Shown here piece after piece: positions 37,854 through 47,044 of a stretch of 64,000 nucleotides of DNA. This DNA is from a candidate division WWE3 bacterium. GTDB lineage: Bacteria; Patescibacteriota; WWE3; 2-01-FULL-39-13. The stretch spans positions 19,335 through 83,334 of the forward strand of contig JALWZX010000011.1 in the NCBI GenBank assembly GCA_027002375.1. Direction: 5' to 3'. Position 1 is the first letter of the stretch; every line of letters begins with the position of its first letter. The position numbers were made by a program, and so were the translations under genes. The notes under the pieces are model-generated. The model was given only the letters and a program-made list of their open reading frames with translations, ran no database searches and had not been told where the DNA came from.

Positions 37854-40096
37854 TTGTTTATCTCATCAATCCCATAAACATATAATCGATTTATCGCTCT
37901 AGTTGAAAAAACAAATAATCTTTTAGCAGAAATTGGGTTATTTGGATATAATTCTTTATTTGCATCTAATATAAAAACACTATTAAATTCTAGCCCTTTT
38001 ACCAAATCCCCAGGAACCAAGAATACACCATTATTACTAAATTCATCAAAAAACCTATCTACAAATACCAGGTCAAATTTAGCATCTTTATCTAACTTTT
38101 TACCTAAAGATTTTTCTGCATCTGCAAATTTCTTTGCCAACTTCTCAAATGTATCTTTTGCATTTTCACTATTAGGTTCTATTATTCCAACAGCACGAAA
38201 GTCGCCGGCAAGTCGCATATTCACAACCTCTTTTACAACACTGTCTAACATTTCATCGTTATTATTAAATGTAGAAACCACAGGTTCGCTACCATGTCTA
38301 TCAAATGGTTCAGGTAAATATGTAAAATCAGAAAACTTCTCTAGAATGCCCTTAGCAAATGTTATTATTTCTTTTGTTGTTCTGTAACTTATCTTAATAT
38401 TGTAGTAATCAATATCATTTGAATCCCAAATATATTCTAAGTCTTGCCACGATTTCAAACTGCCATTGTCTTCTGTAGCTTGGTTTAAATCCCCCAAAAT
38501 TGTGAATCCGTTTCCACGCACAAATGTATCTATCACTAAATAATTTAACAAACCTAAATCTTGAGCCTCGTCTACTATCACATGCTTAAAACTTTTGTAT
38601 GGCACTACGCCCCGCAATTTATACGCTATATAATAAACTGCCGATATATCATCAACACTCAATTGATTTTTGTTAAATTTTATTTCAAAAGTATTTGGTA
38701 CATAAGTAGACCGTAAGAATTCCCCATAAAACTTAATTGGGTCAAAAAGATTCAAAATCTTAGTTAATCGCCCAACAACAGAATTTATACCCCTTAAACG
38801 ACCCAATACAGCAGTATTACCCTGCTTATATTCTTCTGAATGGGCATCTGCGTCATCAGAATACGCATCGATCATATCAGAAATTATGTCGTACGGCGCA
38901 CGTATATCATATCTTGTAAAATATCTGTTCATTGAAAGATCGTTATATTGTGGAATTCTATCGATTTCCTTTTTTATGTAATTCTTTTTATACTCGACAA
39001 ATCTCTTTAACCCCTCTATAAACTCTATTGAATTCTTTTGTTTGCTATATTCATCTTTATGATTAAACGTTCTGCGAGAATCTATTTCGTAACCGAATCC
39101 CTTTAAAGACTTACGAATAAAACTTGTAAGCGTATTTCTGGCCAATGAGTAAATTTCTAGCTCAGGTAATGTTTGTGCCACATAATTAACCAAAACCTTA
39201 GACGAAGACAGTAAAAGTGTATTATGTTCTGTTAAATAATCTTTGTATGTGTAAAAGAGATAAGACATTCGATGTATGGCTACGGTTGTTTTTCCAGAGC
39301 CGGCGGTGCCTTGAACTACACAAATTCTAAACGGGTCTGATCTAATTATCTCATCTTGTTCTTTTTGAATGGTTCTGACAATATCTTCTAAGGCACCGCC
39401 GGCCTTTTTATTCAATTCACTAGACAGCAAGTCAATTCTTAAACTGTTATCGTAAATCGCAAGTAAATTATCATGCGAAACTTCTATATTTCGCCTCAAT
39501 TGTAGTGCACCTTGAACTGTTCTATGCTCTTTTACCCACGGCTTACCCTCCACATCAACAGGAAAATCGTAAAATGCTTCTTTAGTAGGCTCTGTATAAT
39601 TATAATATAGTGAAGCAATAGGTGAACGCCAATCCATAACCTGATATTCGCCATCTTTATGGTAGAAAGCATGTTTGCCTATATATAGAGACATAGTTTG
39701 ACTTCCACCAAAAGTTTGCATACTGAAATTCGACTTCTCATTATCGCTTCTGTTAGCACTAACCCCAGTAGGCAAAAAATCAATACGTGCAAAATATACC
39801 CTTTGCAATTGACCCTCTAATCTTTCAACAAATAATTTTAGAAACTGGTAACTTCGGGCTTCGAAGGTGTAATTAAGAGATTTTATCAAATCAACAGCGT
39901 CATCTTGCTTACCTTCTTTTGCAGCCTCTTTTAGGCCTTCTGCATAAAACTGTTCGAGTTTTTTTACTCTTCCACTATAAACAGTATATTCCTGCCTTAC
40001 TCTATTATATGTTTCTTTAAGATGATTTTCTTCTAACTTATATATATCGCCGTCCTCACCGCTATTCTTTTTTTTATTACGGGGAACTCTAGACAT
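37832..40096 (-). CDS. superfamily 1 helicase, HelD/UvrD-like
   Basis: ATP-dependent motor of 754 residues in the HelD group; HelD proteins release stalled RNA polymerase, and relatives are DNA helicases. An N-terminal coiled coil (~15-70) matches the HelD secondary-channel arm. Walker A is VVQGTAGSGKTTVAIHR (~258-274), Walker B VIVDEAQDLG (~508), and the ILGDLNQATED, ISYRTTKEI and FVFSTRAINRLYVYG motifs follow in order. The MDWRSPIASLYYN stretch before the P-loop is typical of HelD. Length is normal. It is on the same strand as the RND pair but the family A repeat separates them. Confidence 0.92.
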   Translation of the reverse strand: MSRVPRNKKKNSGEDGDIYKLEENHLKETYNRVRQEYTVYSGRVKKLEQFYAEGLKEAAKEGKQDDAVDLIKSLNYTFEARSYQFLKLFVERLEGQLQRVYFARIDFLPTGVSANRSDNEKSNFSMQTFGGSQTMSLYIGKHAFYHKDGEYQVMDWRSPIASLYYNYTEPTKEAFYDFPVDVEGKPWVKEHRTVQGALQLRRNIEVSHDNLLAIYDNSLRIDLLSSELNKKAGGALEDIVRTIQKEQDEIIRSDPFRICVVQGTAGSGKTTVAIHRMSYLFYTYKDYLTEHNTLLLSSSKVLVNYVAQTLPELEIYSLARNTLTSFIRKSLKGFGYEIDSRRTFNHKDEYSKQKNSIEFIEGLKRFVEYKKNYIKKEIDRIPQYNDLSMNRYFTRYDIRAPYDIISDMIDAYSDDADAHSEEYKQGNTAVLGRLRGINSVVGRLTKILNLFDPIKFYGEFLRSTYVPNTFEIKFNKNQLSVDDISAVYYIAYKLRGVVPYKSFKHVIVDEAQDLGLLNYLVIDTFVRGNGFTILGDLNQATEDNGSLKSWQDLEYIWDSNDIDYYNIKISYRTTKEIITFAKGILEKFSDFTYLPEPFDRHGSEPVVSTFNNNDEMLDSVVKEVVNMRLAGDFRAVGIIEPNSENAKDTFEKLAKKFADAEKSLGKKLDKDAKFDLVFVDRFFDEFSNNGVFLVPGDLVKGLEFNSVFILDANKELYPNNPISAKRLFVFSTRAINRLYVYGIDEINKLLSPIS

Positions 40097-40207
40097 CTAA
40101 TTAAATTATCACACATTACTCGAAAGCACAACCTACTATTGTGCAATAATCCTAATCAAATTAAGCATATTTTGCATTGGAAAATATCTTCATTCACCTA
40201 TACCTAT

Positions 40208-41017
40208 CTATTTACACTCACCATCAAATTTCTCTTGATCCTTCCAATTTCCACCGGCGTACGTATCTAGCCATTCCACTAGATCACTACTCATGTCTTC
40301 TTCGTTTATGTTGAGTTGATTATTTGTAATATCAAATTGACCTTTTGCCAAAGATTCTAAAGCTGTAACATCTTCTGGTATATCACACGACAATTTATTT
40401 TTCTGAGCATGAAACACTTTTAACTTTTTGAGGTTAGATATAGATTGTGGAATATTACCTTCAATCGCATTGTTCGCAATAGAAAGCATCTTTAACTCAG
40501 ACAGATTTCCTATCTTCTCGGGAATTTCACCCCTGATATTATTTTGGTATATCTCAAGATATTCTAGGTTAGTCATATCTGCGAATTCACTTGCAAATTC
40601 CCCTTCAAACTCATTCATACTTATATTTAATTTTTTCAAACCGGTTAGAGTAGAAAACATTTCAACATCACCACTCAATTTATTATTGCTTAAATCAAGA
40701 ACCTGCAAATTTTCTAGCTTTTCCAAATCATTTGGCACCTTACCACTTAATTCATTCCCTGATAAATTTAAGGTTTGTAGACCAGACAATACTGACAACC
40801 CCACAGGAATTTTACCTATCAAATTATTTTCACGTAAATCTAAATTAACCACATGTTTTTTGTCGTCACTACATTCTATGCCATACCAATTACATACGCT
40901 CGTATCTGCAACCCAACCCGTATTATCTTTCCACTCTTTACCATTAGTTTCGTCAAAAAGCTTAGCCAATACAACACACTCCTCTTTTGACACATCAGCC
41001 ACTTTTGTGCATACCAC
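40208..41017 (-). CDS. leucine-rich-repeat protein, probably the split C-terminus of the upstream gene
   Basis: Plant-type LRR protein. An N-cap (ECVVLAKLFDETNGKEW, DTSVCNWYGIEC) is followed by about seven 24-residue repeats with N.L.G.IP.....L..L..L (ENNLIGKIP, GNELSGKVP, NNKLSGDVE, QNNIRGEIP, NNAIEGNIP). It has no signal peptide. The frame is open without a break back to the TGA at 41072-41074, which ends the upstream surface protein in the same frame. The first possible start is a GTG at 41017, 18 codons after that TGA. It is therefore most likely the tail of a single 972-residue ancestor, expressed alone only by restart at GTG, or by read-through. Extracellular LRRs usually mediate adhesion. 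Confidence 0.7.
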   Translation of the reverse strand: MVCTKVADVSKEECVVLAKLFDETNGKEWKDNTGWVADTSVCNWYGIECSDDKKHVVNLDLRENNLIGKIPVGLSVLSGLQTLNLSGNELSGKVPNDLEKLENLQVLDLSNNKLSGDVEMFSTLTGLKKLNISMNEFEGEFASEFADMTNLEYLEIYQNNIRGEIPEKIGNLSELKMLSIANNAIEGNIPQSISNLKKLKVFHAQKNKLSCDIPEDVTALESLAKGQFDITNNQLNINEEDMSSDLVEWLDTYAGGNWKDQEKFDGECK

Positions 41018-41071
41018 TGCTACATCACCAGCCTCGGTTAATTCACACGCCGAAGGTGAAACCGAATTATC

Positions 41072-43126
41072 TCAAGTGTATCCTTTTTCAACTTCACACA
41101 AAGAAGAACATCCATCAGAATTTGACAAATTACCATCATCACACAGTTCACCTTCGTCTATAACACCATTGCCACATAAACTTTCTTCAATACCACCATT
41201 ATTCGTATCATTACCACCTATCCCATCATCGTTTCCATCACTGTTTTCATCGTCATTTTCATCATCGTCGTTAAGTGTAGCCATTTCATCATCTGACATT
41301 TCGTTAACAGAAATAGATTTCACAGTCGCTACGGTTTTTGACTTTGTGGTTAAAACATATAACTCATCAGGTACAAAATCGTCAGTCGTTTCCAAATAAT
41401 CTGACTTATTTGGTTCAAATATCTTAGACTGGTTACTCAACGAATCTTTCAAAATAACCTGAACGCCTCCACTTTCTATATCAGCATCAAAACGAACCTC
41501 GTAATACTTATTTTCTGCCAACAAAATGTCTTGATATATACCACTACCCTGTCTTTCACTTTCTATCTTCTGAAAACCATTGCCAGCTTCATAATGTCTA
41601 TACGACACATTAGCATCCGTAAACTTAGGATACACCTGCCATCCTTTAGCTATCGTGCCGAAGTCACATGGCTCAGCATTATCACCTGTAGTCTCATCTG
41701 CAACTGCACATACACGATATTTTATCGTAAAGTTGGGTCTCAAATCTTCTTTTGAATCATACGAATAGATAATCTGTGAACCATCCGTACCATTACCCTT
41801 AGCTTCAAGTATCATTCCGTTATTGTCTTCTGGGTTACTTGTCCAATCTATTGTCAAAAACCTCAAATCTGCTTCATACTTACCTGTATTGTTCACATCA
41901 TTTAACACAGACGCAATCCCGTTTACGTCATTATCACCATTTGCACCAGGCACTTCCCACTTTTCAGAAGAATTTACATCAATCCATGTAACATCCTTAA
42001 TACTATCGTGCCAGTTTTTAGAGACACCCATAAATCTATAAACATTATCGACATCTCCAGAATTTTTAACATTAAAAGTGAATGTAGCACTATCTATAAT
42101 TGCATTACGGGGAATTTCAGCGAGATCCCAATAAAACAATGGCTTGTCAACGTTTGCCCCAACCATCAATTCTTCTTTGTCACTAAAATTTTTGTCGTTT
42201 GACGAACCGCTTATATACGTATCGTTCCCACGAAAAGTTTTCTCACCTTTTTCGCATACAACGTGAACAGGCTTCAAATCACCGCTTAAATCTTCTTCTA
42301 TTCCATCGTCATCACCACTATCATCTATATTATCACTATCTTCATCGCCCGTATTATCTGTATCATCATTAGCATCTCCATTATCGATCCCGTCAGAATC
42401 TGAACTATCTTCTTTATATTCGACAGATAATGTTGGTTCCTTTTCACCATTCTCAGAAGACCAAAATGTATAATCCTTATCAACAGCATCTGTAACAAGC
42501 AAAACACCATAGTTACCATTACTTATTTGCTCGCTAACGATATCCGTAATATCAACTAATGTTGTATTTCCGTCTTTATATATATAACCTTCTCCATGTG
42601 CTGTATTTAAAAACTCATTAACCAATTCGTTCCCGCTAATTGGCGGTAAGGGCCCACTGATTGCACCAACAGGATTAAACTTTTCGCCATCATACGTTCC
42701 AAGCAATTTTATAATCTCTTGTACATCTTGTTTTTTACTGTTCCACGATTCATCGAGCATGAAAGCGTAAATTTTGTTGGTTTCCTTATCAAAATTTTCA
42801 GTCGGCATTAACCTAACAGTAGCCTTCAAAATAGTTTTGTTAGAATCTAAATTTGCTAAATCAAACTTAATATACGAGACAGTCTCGCCACGCTTAAAAT
42901 GAAGCATGTTATCTGTATATTCAGAACCATCTTTTGCATAGCTCTCATCCTCACTAGCCAGAATGCTCAAGCTATCAGTACCCAACACAGCCTTTTTATA
43001 ACTATCAGACACCTCAGCATGTATAGTGCCAATGTTGTAAAAAGAATATAAGCCTACGATAAGCACAAAGGATAAAATTCCTGATAATGAAGTTTTAATG
43101 TTTTTTAAAAGTCTTTTTCTGGGCAT
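41072..43126 (-). CDS. exported DNRLRE-domain surface protein, ended by an in-frame TGA
   Basis: Protein of 684 residues. A signal anchor (~14-36, ending TIHAE) precedes a DNRLRE/jelly-roll domain (~45-235), an Asp/Gly/Asn-rich acidic linker (~236-280), a second DNRLRE-like domain (~285-470), a carbohydrate-binding-like domain (~480-610) and another acidic linker. It ends with one Myxococcus-type disulfide repeat (CGNGVIDEGELCDDGNLSN, then DGCSSLCEVEKGYT). That repeat normally ends Gly-Tyr-x-Cys; here the Cys codon is replaced by TGA, and the frame continues into the LRR protein. Its ATG overlaps the end of the 43105-43329 gene by 22 bases. Probably a cell-surface adhesin, now truncated. Confidence 0.78.
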   Translation of the reverse strand: MPRKRLLKNIKTSLSGILSFVLIVGLYSFYNIGTIHAEVSDSYKKAVLGTDSLSILASEDESYAKDGSEYTDNMLHFKRGETVSYIKFDLANLDSNKTILKATVRLMPTENFDKETNKIYAFMLDESWNSKKQDVQEIIKLLGTYDGEKFNPVGAISGPLPPISGNELVNEFLNTAHGEGYIYKDGNTTLVDITDIVSEQISNGNYGVLLVTDAVDKDYTFWSSENGEKEPTLSVEYKEDSSDSDGIDNGDANDDTDNTGDEDSDNIDDSGDDDGIEEDLSGDLKPVHVVCEKGEKTFRGNDTYISGSSNDKNFSDKEELMVGANVDKPLFYWDLAEIPRNAIIDSATFTFNVKNSGDVDNVYRFMGVSKNWHDSIKDVTWIDVNSSEKWEVPGANGDNDVNGIASVLNDVNNTGKYEADLRFLTIDWTSNPEDNNGMILEAKGNGTDGSQIIYSYDSKEDLRPNFTIKYRVCAVADETTGDNAEPCDFGTIAKGWQVYPKFTDANVSYRHYEAGNGFQKIESERQGSGIYQDILLAENKYYEVRFDADIESGGVQVILKDSLSNQSKIFEPNKSDYLETTDDFVPDELYVLTTKSKTVATVKSISVNEMSDDEMATLNDDDENDDENSDGNDDGIGGNDTNNGGIEESLCGNGVIDEGELCDDGNLSNSDGCSSLCEVEKGYT

Positions 43127-43329
43127 GTTACACCTTTGGGATAAGTATATTTAACTTCAACAGAGCCTTCTGTAAAAGACCCATTGTTAACTCTTTCTGT
43201 GGTTTTGTCTGTTCCTGCTTCTTGCTTAGTATTAACGACTTGCATAGCTGAATAAATTACAACAGGTAATGCTAAAAACAAAAAGACTGCTATTGCTATT
43301 TGTTTTTTGCTAAGTGAAGTGCTTTGCAT
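43105..43329 (-). CDS. small membrane-anchored protein, possibly an N-terminal remnant
   Basis: Protein of 74 residues with one transmembrane helix (~10-28) and a short exterior ending TYPKGVTCPEKDF. The segment RVNNGSFTEGSV...GVTCP resembles residues ~60-80 of the 2268-residue surface protein (IVNGDFEGGV...GVCP). This suggests a truncated duplicate of that N-terminus. It overlaps the start of the downstream surface gene by 22 bases in a different frame, so a frameshift that separated a longer N-terminus is also possible. No function assigned. Confidence 0.5.
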   Translation of the reverse strand: MQSTSLSKKQIAIAVFLFLALPVVIYSAMQVVNTKQEAGTDKTTERVNNGSFTEGSVEVKYTYPKGVTCPEKDF

Positions 43330-43393
43330 ATTACATATATTTTACACTATATATTTAGGAAATCAAAATCTATGCAACATACATTGAATTCCT

Positions 43394-43516
43394 TTATAAG
43401 TTTGGCGATAATGAAACCACGGGCTTCAGCCCGTGGTTTCTTATCAGCAATTACTCTATATTGACTAACTCCATCCACACATTAAAGCGCGTATTTTTAA
43501 GTTTGGCGATAATAAA
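43394..43516 (+). repeat. repeat family A, copy A6 (most complete)
   Basis: ATAAGTTTGGCGATAATG, the perfect hairpin CCACGGGCTTCAGCCCGTGG, TTTCTTATCAGCAATTACTC, then GACTAACTCCATCCACACA, TTAAAGCGCG and TTTTAAGTTTGGCGATAATA. The motif AAGTTTGGCGATAAT is present both before and after the hairpin, as if two units overlapped head to tail. It fills most of the gap upstream of the 43580 gene. Confidence 0.85.
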
Positions 43517-43542
43517 TTTAAAATATAGTAAACCATTCTTGA

Positions 43543-43571
43543 TTGACATATTAGTGTGGCAACTGTAAATT
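43543..43571 (+). promoter_or_regulatory. promoter of the DUF4377-Gmad2-META gene
   Basis: A perfect -35 TTGACA (43543-43548), 17 bases, then TAAATT (43566-43571). The predicted start of transcription is within about 2 bases of the ATG at 43580, so the message would be leaderless. Confidence 0.6.
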
Positions 43572-43579
43572 ACTATATT

Positions 43580-44875
43580 ATGAACGGAAAAATAATATTT
43601 ACAACTCTAACCATCTTTGTAGTATCAGTAGTGGCGCTCGTTTTTATTAAAGACTTTAAAAATCGACGGGATGCAAAAACAGTTTATGTTGGACCAACAA
43701 AAGTTCTATGCCTAAGTAACAGGTTACAACGATGTTACCAAATAAAAGAAAATGAAAATGATGATTACAAATTATTCAATGGTACTATTCGAAACTTCTC
43801 ATATGTACCAGGTTATGAATATAAATTACTCGTAGATGAAGTAACAGTTGAAAACATAAACAATGGTCAAAAATTTGTAACGTACGACTTGTATAAGCAA
43901 GTAGAGAAAAAAGAAGTTCCCTATGTATTAACAGTAACTCCAAACGATGGGCAAGTATTACCAATAAACAGATCATTCACGGTGGCAGGAAAAGCAAGAG
44001 GTGTATATGAAGGAAACATAGTAATAGAAGCTAAAGACCTAAAAGGCAACTTGCTAGCAAGAGTTCCCACAACAATGCCAACAGACAAGCCAGGTGCAGA
44101 ATCTGTCTGGCAAGCGCAATTATCGGTAAATACAAAACCTGGAACCAAAGCATTAATTGTAGCTTACTCACCTAGCCCGGCGAACGAATCAGAAACTAAA
44201 AAAACAGATGAAAACAAAAACAATGAACAAGACACACAAAAGAAAGACGAAAATAACAACCAAGACGCTCAAAAAGCAACTGTTAACCCACTATCTTACT
44301 CAACAATAGTTGTTTTTGATCCAAAAGCAAAAGCAATTCCTGTTCAAACATCTTTAGAAAATACATCATGGCTTTTAAAGTCGTACAAAACTCCAAACGG
44401 AACAGAGATAAAACAAGCGTCACAAACAACACCGGTAACAGCAACCTTCTTAAACGGTAAAATTGGCGGAACTTCAGGATGCAATAACTACCAAGCCAGT
44501 TACGAAACAAAAGGGGACACAATAACTGTAGGGCCAATAGCATCTACACGAAAAGCTTGTGAGGATAATGTAAATAAATTAGAAAACGATTACCAATTAA
44601 GCCTGCAATCTGTTGCTTACTATCAAGCACAACCAACATCTCTAATACTTTATAATTCACAAAGAGTACCTTTGCTAGAATATACTAGAGTAATAAGAAG
44701 AAAACAGACACCAAATCAAGATCAAAATACAAGCGATCAGCAAGATGCCAACAAAGAAAATACAGACGACAATACACAACAATCAGAAGATATGAATAAC
44801 GACAAACAAGATACAAACAAGCAAACTGATCAAGAAAAAACTGATCAGAACACGAATGATCAACAACAAAATTAA
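43580..44875 (+). CDS. anchored DUF4377 - Gmad2 - META domain protein
   Basis: Envelope protein of 431 residues. A transmembrane helix (~5-23) precedes a DUF4377-like domain (~30-100; VLCLSNRLQRCYQIKEN), a Gmad2 Ig-like domain (~115-200; SFTVAGKARGVYEGNI) and a META/HslJ domain (~255-370; NTSWLLKSYKTPNG, GKIGGTSGCNNYQASY, RKACEDNVNKLE). Polar Asn/Gln/Lys/Asp-rich linkers lie between Gmad2 and META and at the C-terminus (~60 residues). DUF4377 and META also occur together in bacterial lipoproteins, so the pairing is plausible. I chose the ATG at 43580 over an upstream GTG (43556), which falls between the promoter boxes. A stress or envelope role is inferred. Confidence 0.82.
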   Translation: MNGKIIFTTLTIFVVSVVALVFIKDFKNRRDAKTVYVGPTKVLCLSNRLQRCYQIKENENDDYKLFNGTIRNFSYVPGYEYKLLVDEVTVENINNGQKFVTYDLYKQVEKKEVPYVLTVTPNDGQVLPINRSFTVAGKARGVYEGNIVIEAKDLKGNLLARVPTTMPTDKPGAESVWQAQLSVNTKPGTKALIVAYSPSPANESETKKTDENKNNEQDTQKKDENNNQDAQKATVNPLSYSTIVVFDPKAKAIPVQTSLENTSWLLKSYKTPNGTEIKQASQTTPVTATFLNGKIGGTSGCNNYQASYETKGDTITVGPIASTRKACEDNVNKLENDYQLSLQSVAYYQAQPTSLILYNSQRVPLLEYTRVIRRKQTPNQDQNTSDQQDANKENTDDNTQQSEDMNNDKQDTNKQTDQEKTDQNTNDQQQN

Positions 44876-44949
44876 AAAGATCAAAATACTGATCAATGAA
44901 TGAGTCAAAATACAAACGAATGATTTCTAAATTAATACGAATTTAGAAA

Positions 44950-44983
44950 AAAAGGGGTGGCATTTCATGCCACCCCTTTTTCG
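44950..44983 (+). terminator. rho-independent terminator
   Basis: A 14-bp stem AAAAGGGGTGGCAT / ATGCCACCCCTTTT with loop TTC, followed by more T residues (TTTTTCGTTTT). It is a strong, classical terminator 75 bases after the stop of the DUF4377-Gmad2-META gene. Confidence 0.92.
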
Positions 44984-45076
44984 TTTTCGTCAAGCGATAG
45001 CAACTGTGCACAGCGATCGCAATGGAAATACTTAAACTTCCTCTACAAACAGCAAGCGCAATACAATATTTAAACC

Positions 45077-45105
45077 TTGATTCAAGTTGATTTTATATAT
45101 AGAAT
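45077..45105 (+). promoter_or_regulatory. promoter of the helical-repeat gene
   Basis: TTGATT (45077-45082), 17 bases, TAGAAT (45100-45105). Transcription would begin near 45112, leaving about 7 bases before ATG 45119. The two boxes are also part of an imperfect inverted repeat (TTGATTC...GAATCAA). Confidence 0.5.
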
Positions 45106-45118
45106 CAACACAATAATT

Positions 45119-46573
45119 ATGAGCAACAAAAATGGCTCATACAAAATAAAATCTCTAGATGAGCGCGATCATCTATGTACAAAGGCAGTAAATCTGAGAG
45201 AATCCGGTAATCTTAAAAAGTCGTTAATATTATTTGAGCGAATCAAAAATTTTGATCAAAAGCATAATAGGCATGAGCCCCTAATAGATATTTTAGGACA
45301 TATTAGAATCGTATACACACGCCTCGCAGAATCATCATCATGCAAAAGTAAAAAATTACATTATCTTTACAACGCGCTACAAGCATTAAATGATGCAACA
45401 AACGTTTGTACAAGCCACCCATCAATCAGCATAGAAACTCAGTCAGTACTTCATGCCCACATTTCAAGTGTAATACTAAAATTGTCATTGCTAGAAGATT
45501 ATGATAACTACAAAAAGAACAAACTGTTAAATTCAGCCTTAGAACACATAGAGAAATCAATCAAAAACATTCCTGGATCGATCGCACATAAGGCTTGGCC
45601 AGCAAATACTAAAGCACAAATATTATTAGAACTTGGCAATATAGAAGAAGCATTAACAACAGTAAAAAGTGCAGAAACATGGTTAAAAACAGGGAAAAAC
45701 GCTGAACTGTCCTCGAATGATGCAACCTCTCATATAAAATTAGATGTTTGGACAACAGGATTATATTTAACAAAGGCAAAAATCTACATGGCCGAATTAA
45801 AACCGATTTTAGCAAAATATTATATAGATCTAGTACTAGACTACCCGACCATAGAAAATCATCTTGAAGAACGAAAAAAAGATGCTCAGATCCTTTTAGA
45901 TAAACTAAAAGAAAAGTTTTGGTATTTAGACATATTGGAAACAAATCTAAAACCGACAAATCTAACCATAAAATCGAGCGTATATGAGAGAAACTTAACA
46001 CTTGAATCATATATTAAAAATCAACTCGCGTCTGCACCAAATCAAACACCGCTTTCCCTAGAATCCATAAAATTCTGGGACACATATAACAATAACCCTA
46101 TAGGTAAAATAGAAACCTCACTGGCAGAACTATATGTAAATTCCCATAAAAAAATCTCATCAAATAACCATAAGAATAACACAAAAGACAATTTTGAAAT
46201 AGACGAAATAAGTAATAGGTATCTTAAGATAGCCTATATACAAAAAGAAATCAACTATTCCCAAGTTAGCGATATAAATCAACTGCGAAAGTATCTAACG
46301 GTCTTAAATACACTCACGGACACGAATGATGAGCTACGCGTTTATTCCACGCAACTACAAGCGCATATATTATATATGCTTCACAGAACTAGAGAGTCTT
46401 TAGAAACATTAAGTTATTCGGCAAATCTACTCAATAACTTGAAAAACGAAACCGACTACTACAAGATATTAAAAATAAATGAATCAAAAAGTTACATAAA
46501 AATATATTCATCAGAAAAAGAAGGGAAACTTCTAAAAAAGCACCTACACAATATAGATAACCTACTGAAATGA
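45119..46573 (+). CDS. cytoplasmic helical-repeat (TPR-like) protein
   Basis: Protein of 484 residues, almost entirely alpha-helical and without a signal peptide or membrane segment. Helix pairs with TPR-like spacing are visible at ~15-45 (KAVNLRESGNLKKSLILFER), ~160-190 (ANTKAQILLELGNIEEALTTV) and ~425-455 (QAHILYMLHRTRESLETLSY). I recognise no specific family. The ATG at 45119 is preferred over the in-frame TTG at 45077, which lies within the promoter. It ends with TGA, evidence that TGA is a stop codon here. Probably a scaffold protein. Confidence 0.65.
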   Translation: MSNKNGSYKIKSLDERDHLCTKAVNLRESGNLKKSLILFERIKNFDQKHNRHEPLIDILGHIRIVYTRLAESSSCKSKKLHYLYNALQALNDATNVCTSHPSISIETQSVLHAHISSVILKLSLLEDYDNYKKNKLLNSALEHIEKSIKNIPGSIAHKAWPANTKAQILLELGNIEEALTTVKSAETWLKTGKNAELSSNDATSHIKLDVWTTGLYLTKAKIYMAELKPILAKYYIDLVLDYPTIENHLEERKKDAQILLDKLKEKFWYLDILETNLKPTNLTIKSSVYERNLTLESYIKNQLASAPNQTPLSLESIKFWDTYNNNPIGKIETSLAELYVNSHKKISSNNHKNNTKDNFEIDEISNRYLKIAYIQKEINYSQVSDINQLRKYLTVLNTLTDTNDELRVYSTQLQAHILYMLHRTRESLETLSYSANLLNNLKNETDYYKILKINESKSYIKIYSSEKEGKLLKKHLHNIDNLLK

Positions 46574-46606
46574 CAAGAAGAGCCTACAGGGTTTTATGAA
46601 AAATAA

Positions 46607-47044
46607 TTATCTTTCTATCACTAAAAGTGTAACAGGCAATACGGTATCGTCAAATTTACTTGGCGTAGTAACAATCAAATTAACCCTTGAGTTTTCATGC
46701 TGTTTTGCAACTCTAAACCCCTTATCTTCATACTCTACAGGCAACACAACAGTTATCATTGCATCATCTTTTATCTGTATACCATTAAGCACATCATAAA
46801 AAGTTTGAGTTCTATCTTTCGTTAAATTTAAATCAATATCAATTCGTCTCTCTCTCAAATTGTCAATATCAGTACTATTCGTCGAATCTTCTTTATTCAC
46901 GACTGTAAATGTTTTCTGCGCACCAAGTACACTACTCTGTGGTTTGTCGTACTCGATAAATCCAGATGCCAAATATGGCAATGTAAACAAGCCAAACAAC
47001 ATTAGAACCAATACTGAATTTTTTATCAAACTTTTATTTTTCAT
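46607..47044 (-). CDS. small exported hypothetical protein
   Basis: Protein of 145 residues with a signal anchor (~9-27; VLVLMLFGLFTLPYLASG) and a predicted beta-rich exterior (~45-145), with no family recognised. There are no cysteines. Its ATG overlaps the stop of the preceding 190-residue membrane protein by 4 bases, so the pair is translationally coupled and probably functions together. The end of the gene faces the convergent helical-repeat gene with a 33-base gap and no obvious hairpin. Confidence 0.6.
   Translation of the reverse strand: MKNKSLIKNSVLVLMLFGLFTLPYLASGFIEYDKPQSSVLGAQKTFTVVNKEDSTNSTDIDNLRERRIDIDLNLTKDRTQTFYDVLNGIQIKDDAMITVVLPVEYEDKGFRVAKQHENSRVNLIVTTPSKFDDTVLPVTLLVIER

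Noticed and set aside
40208..43126. Alternative genetic code in which TGA encodes Gly (as in Gracilibacteria and Absconditabacteria)
   Set aside because: TGA ends intact genes elsewhere in the window (for example at 46573 and 56988), and no other gene is interrupted by TGA. The single in-frame TGA at 41072 is therefore a local event.
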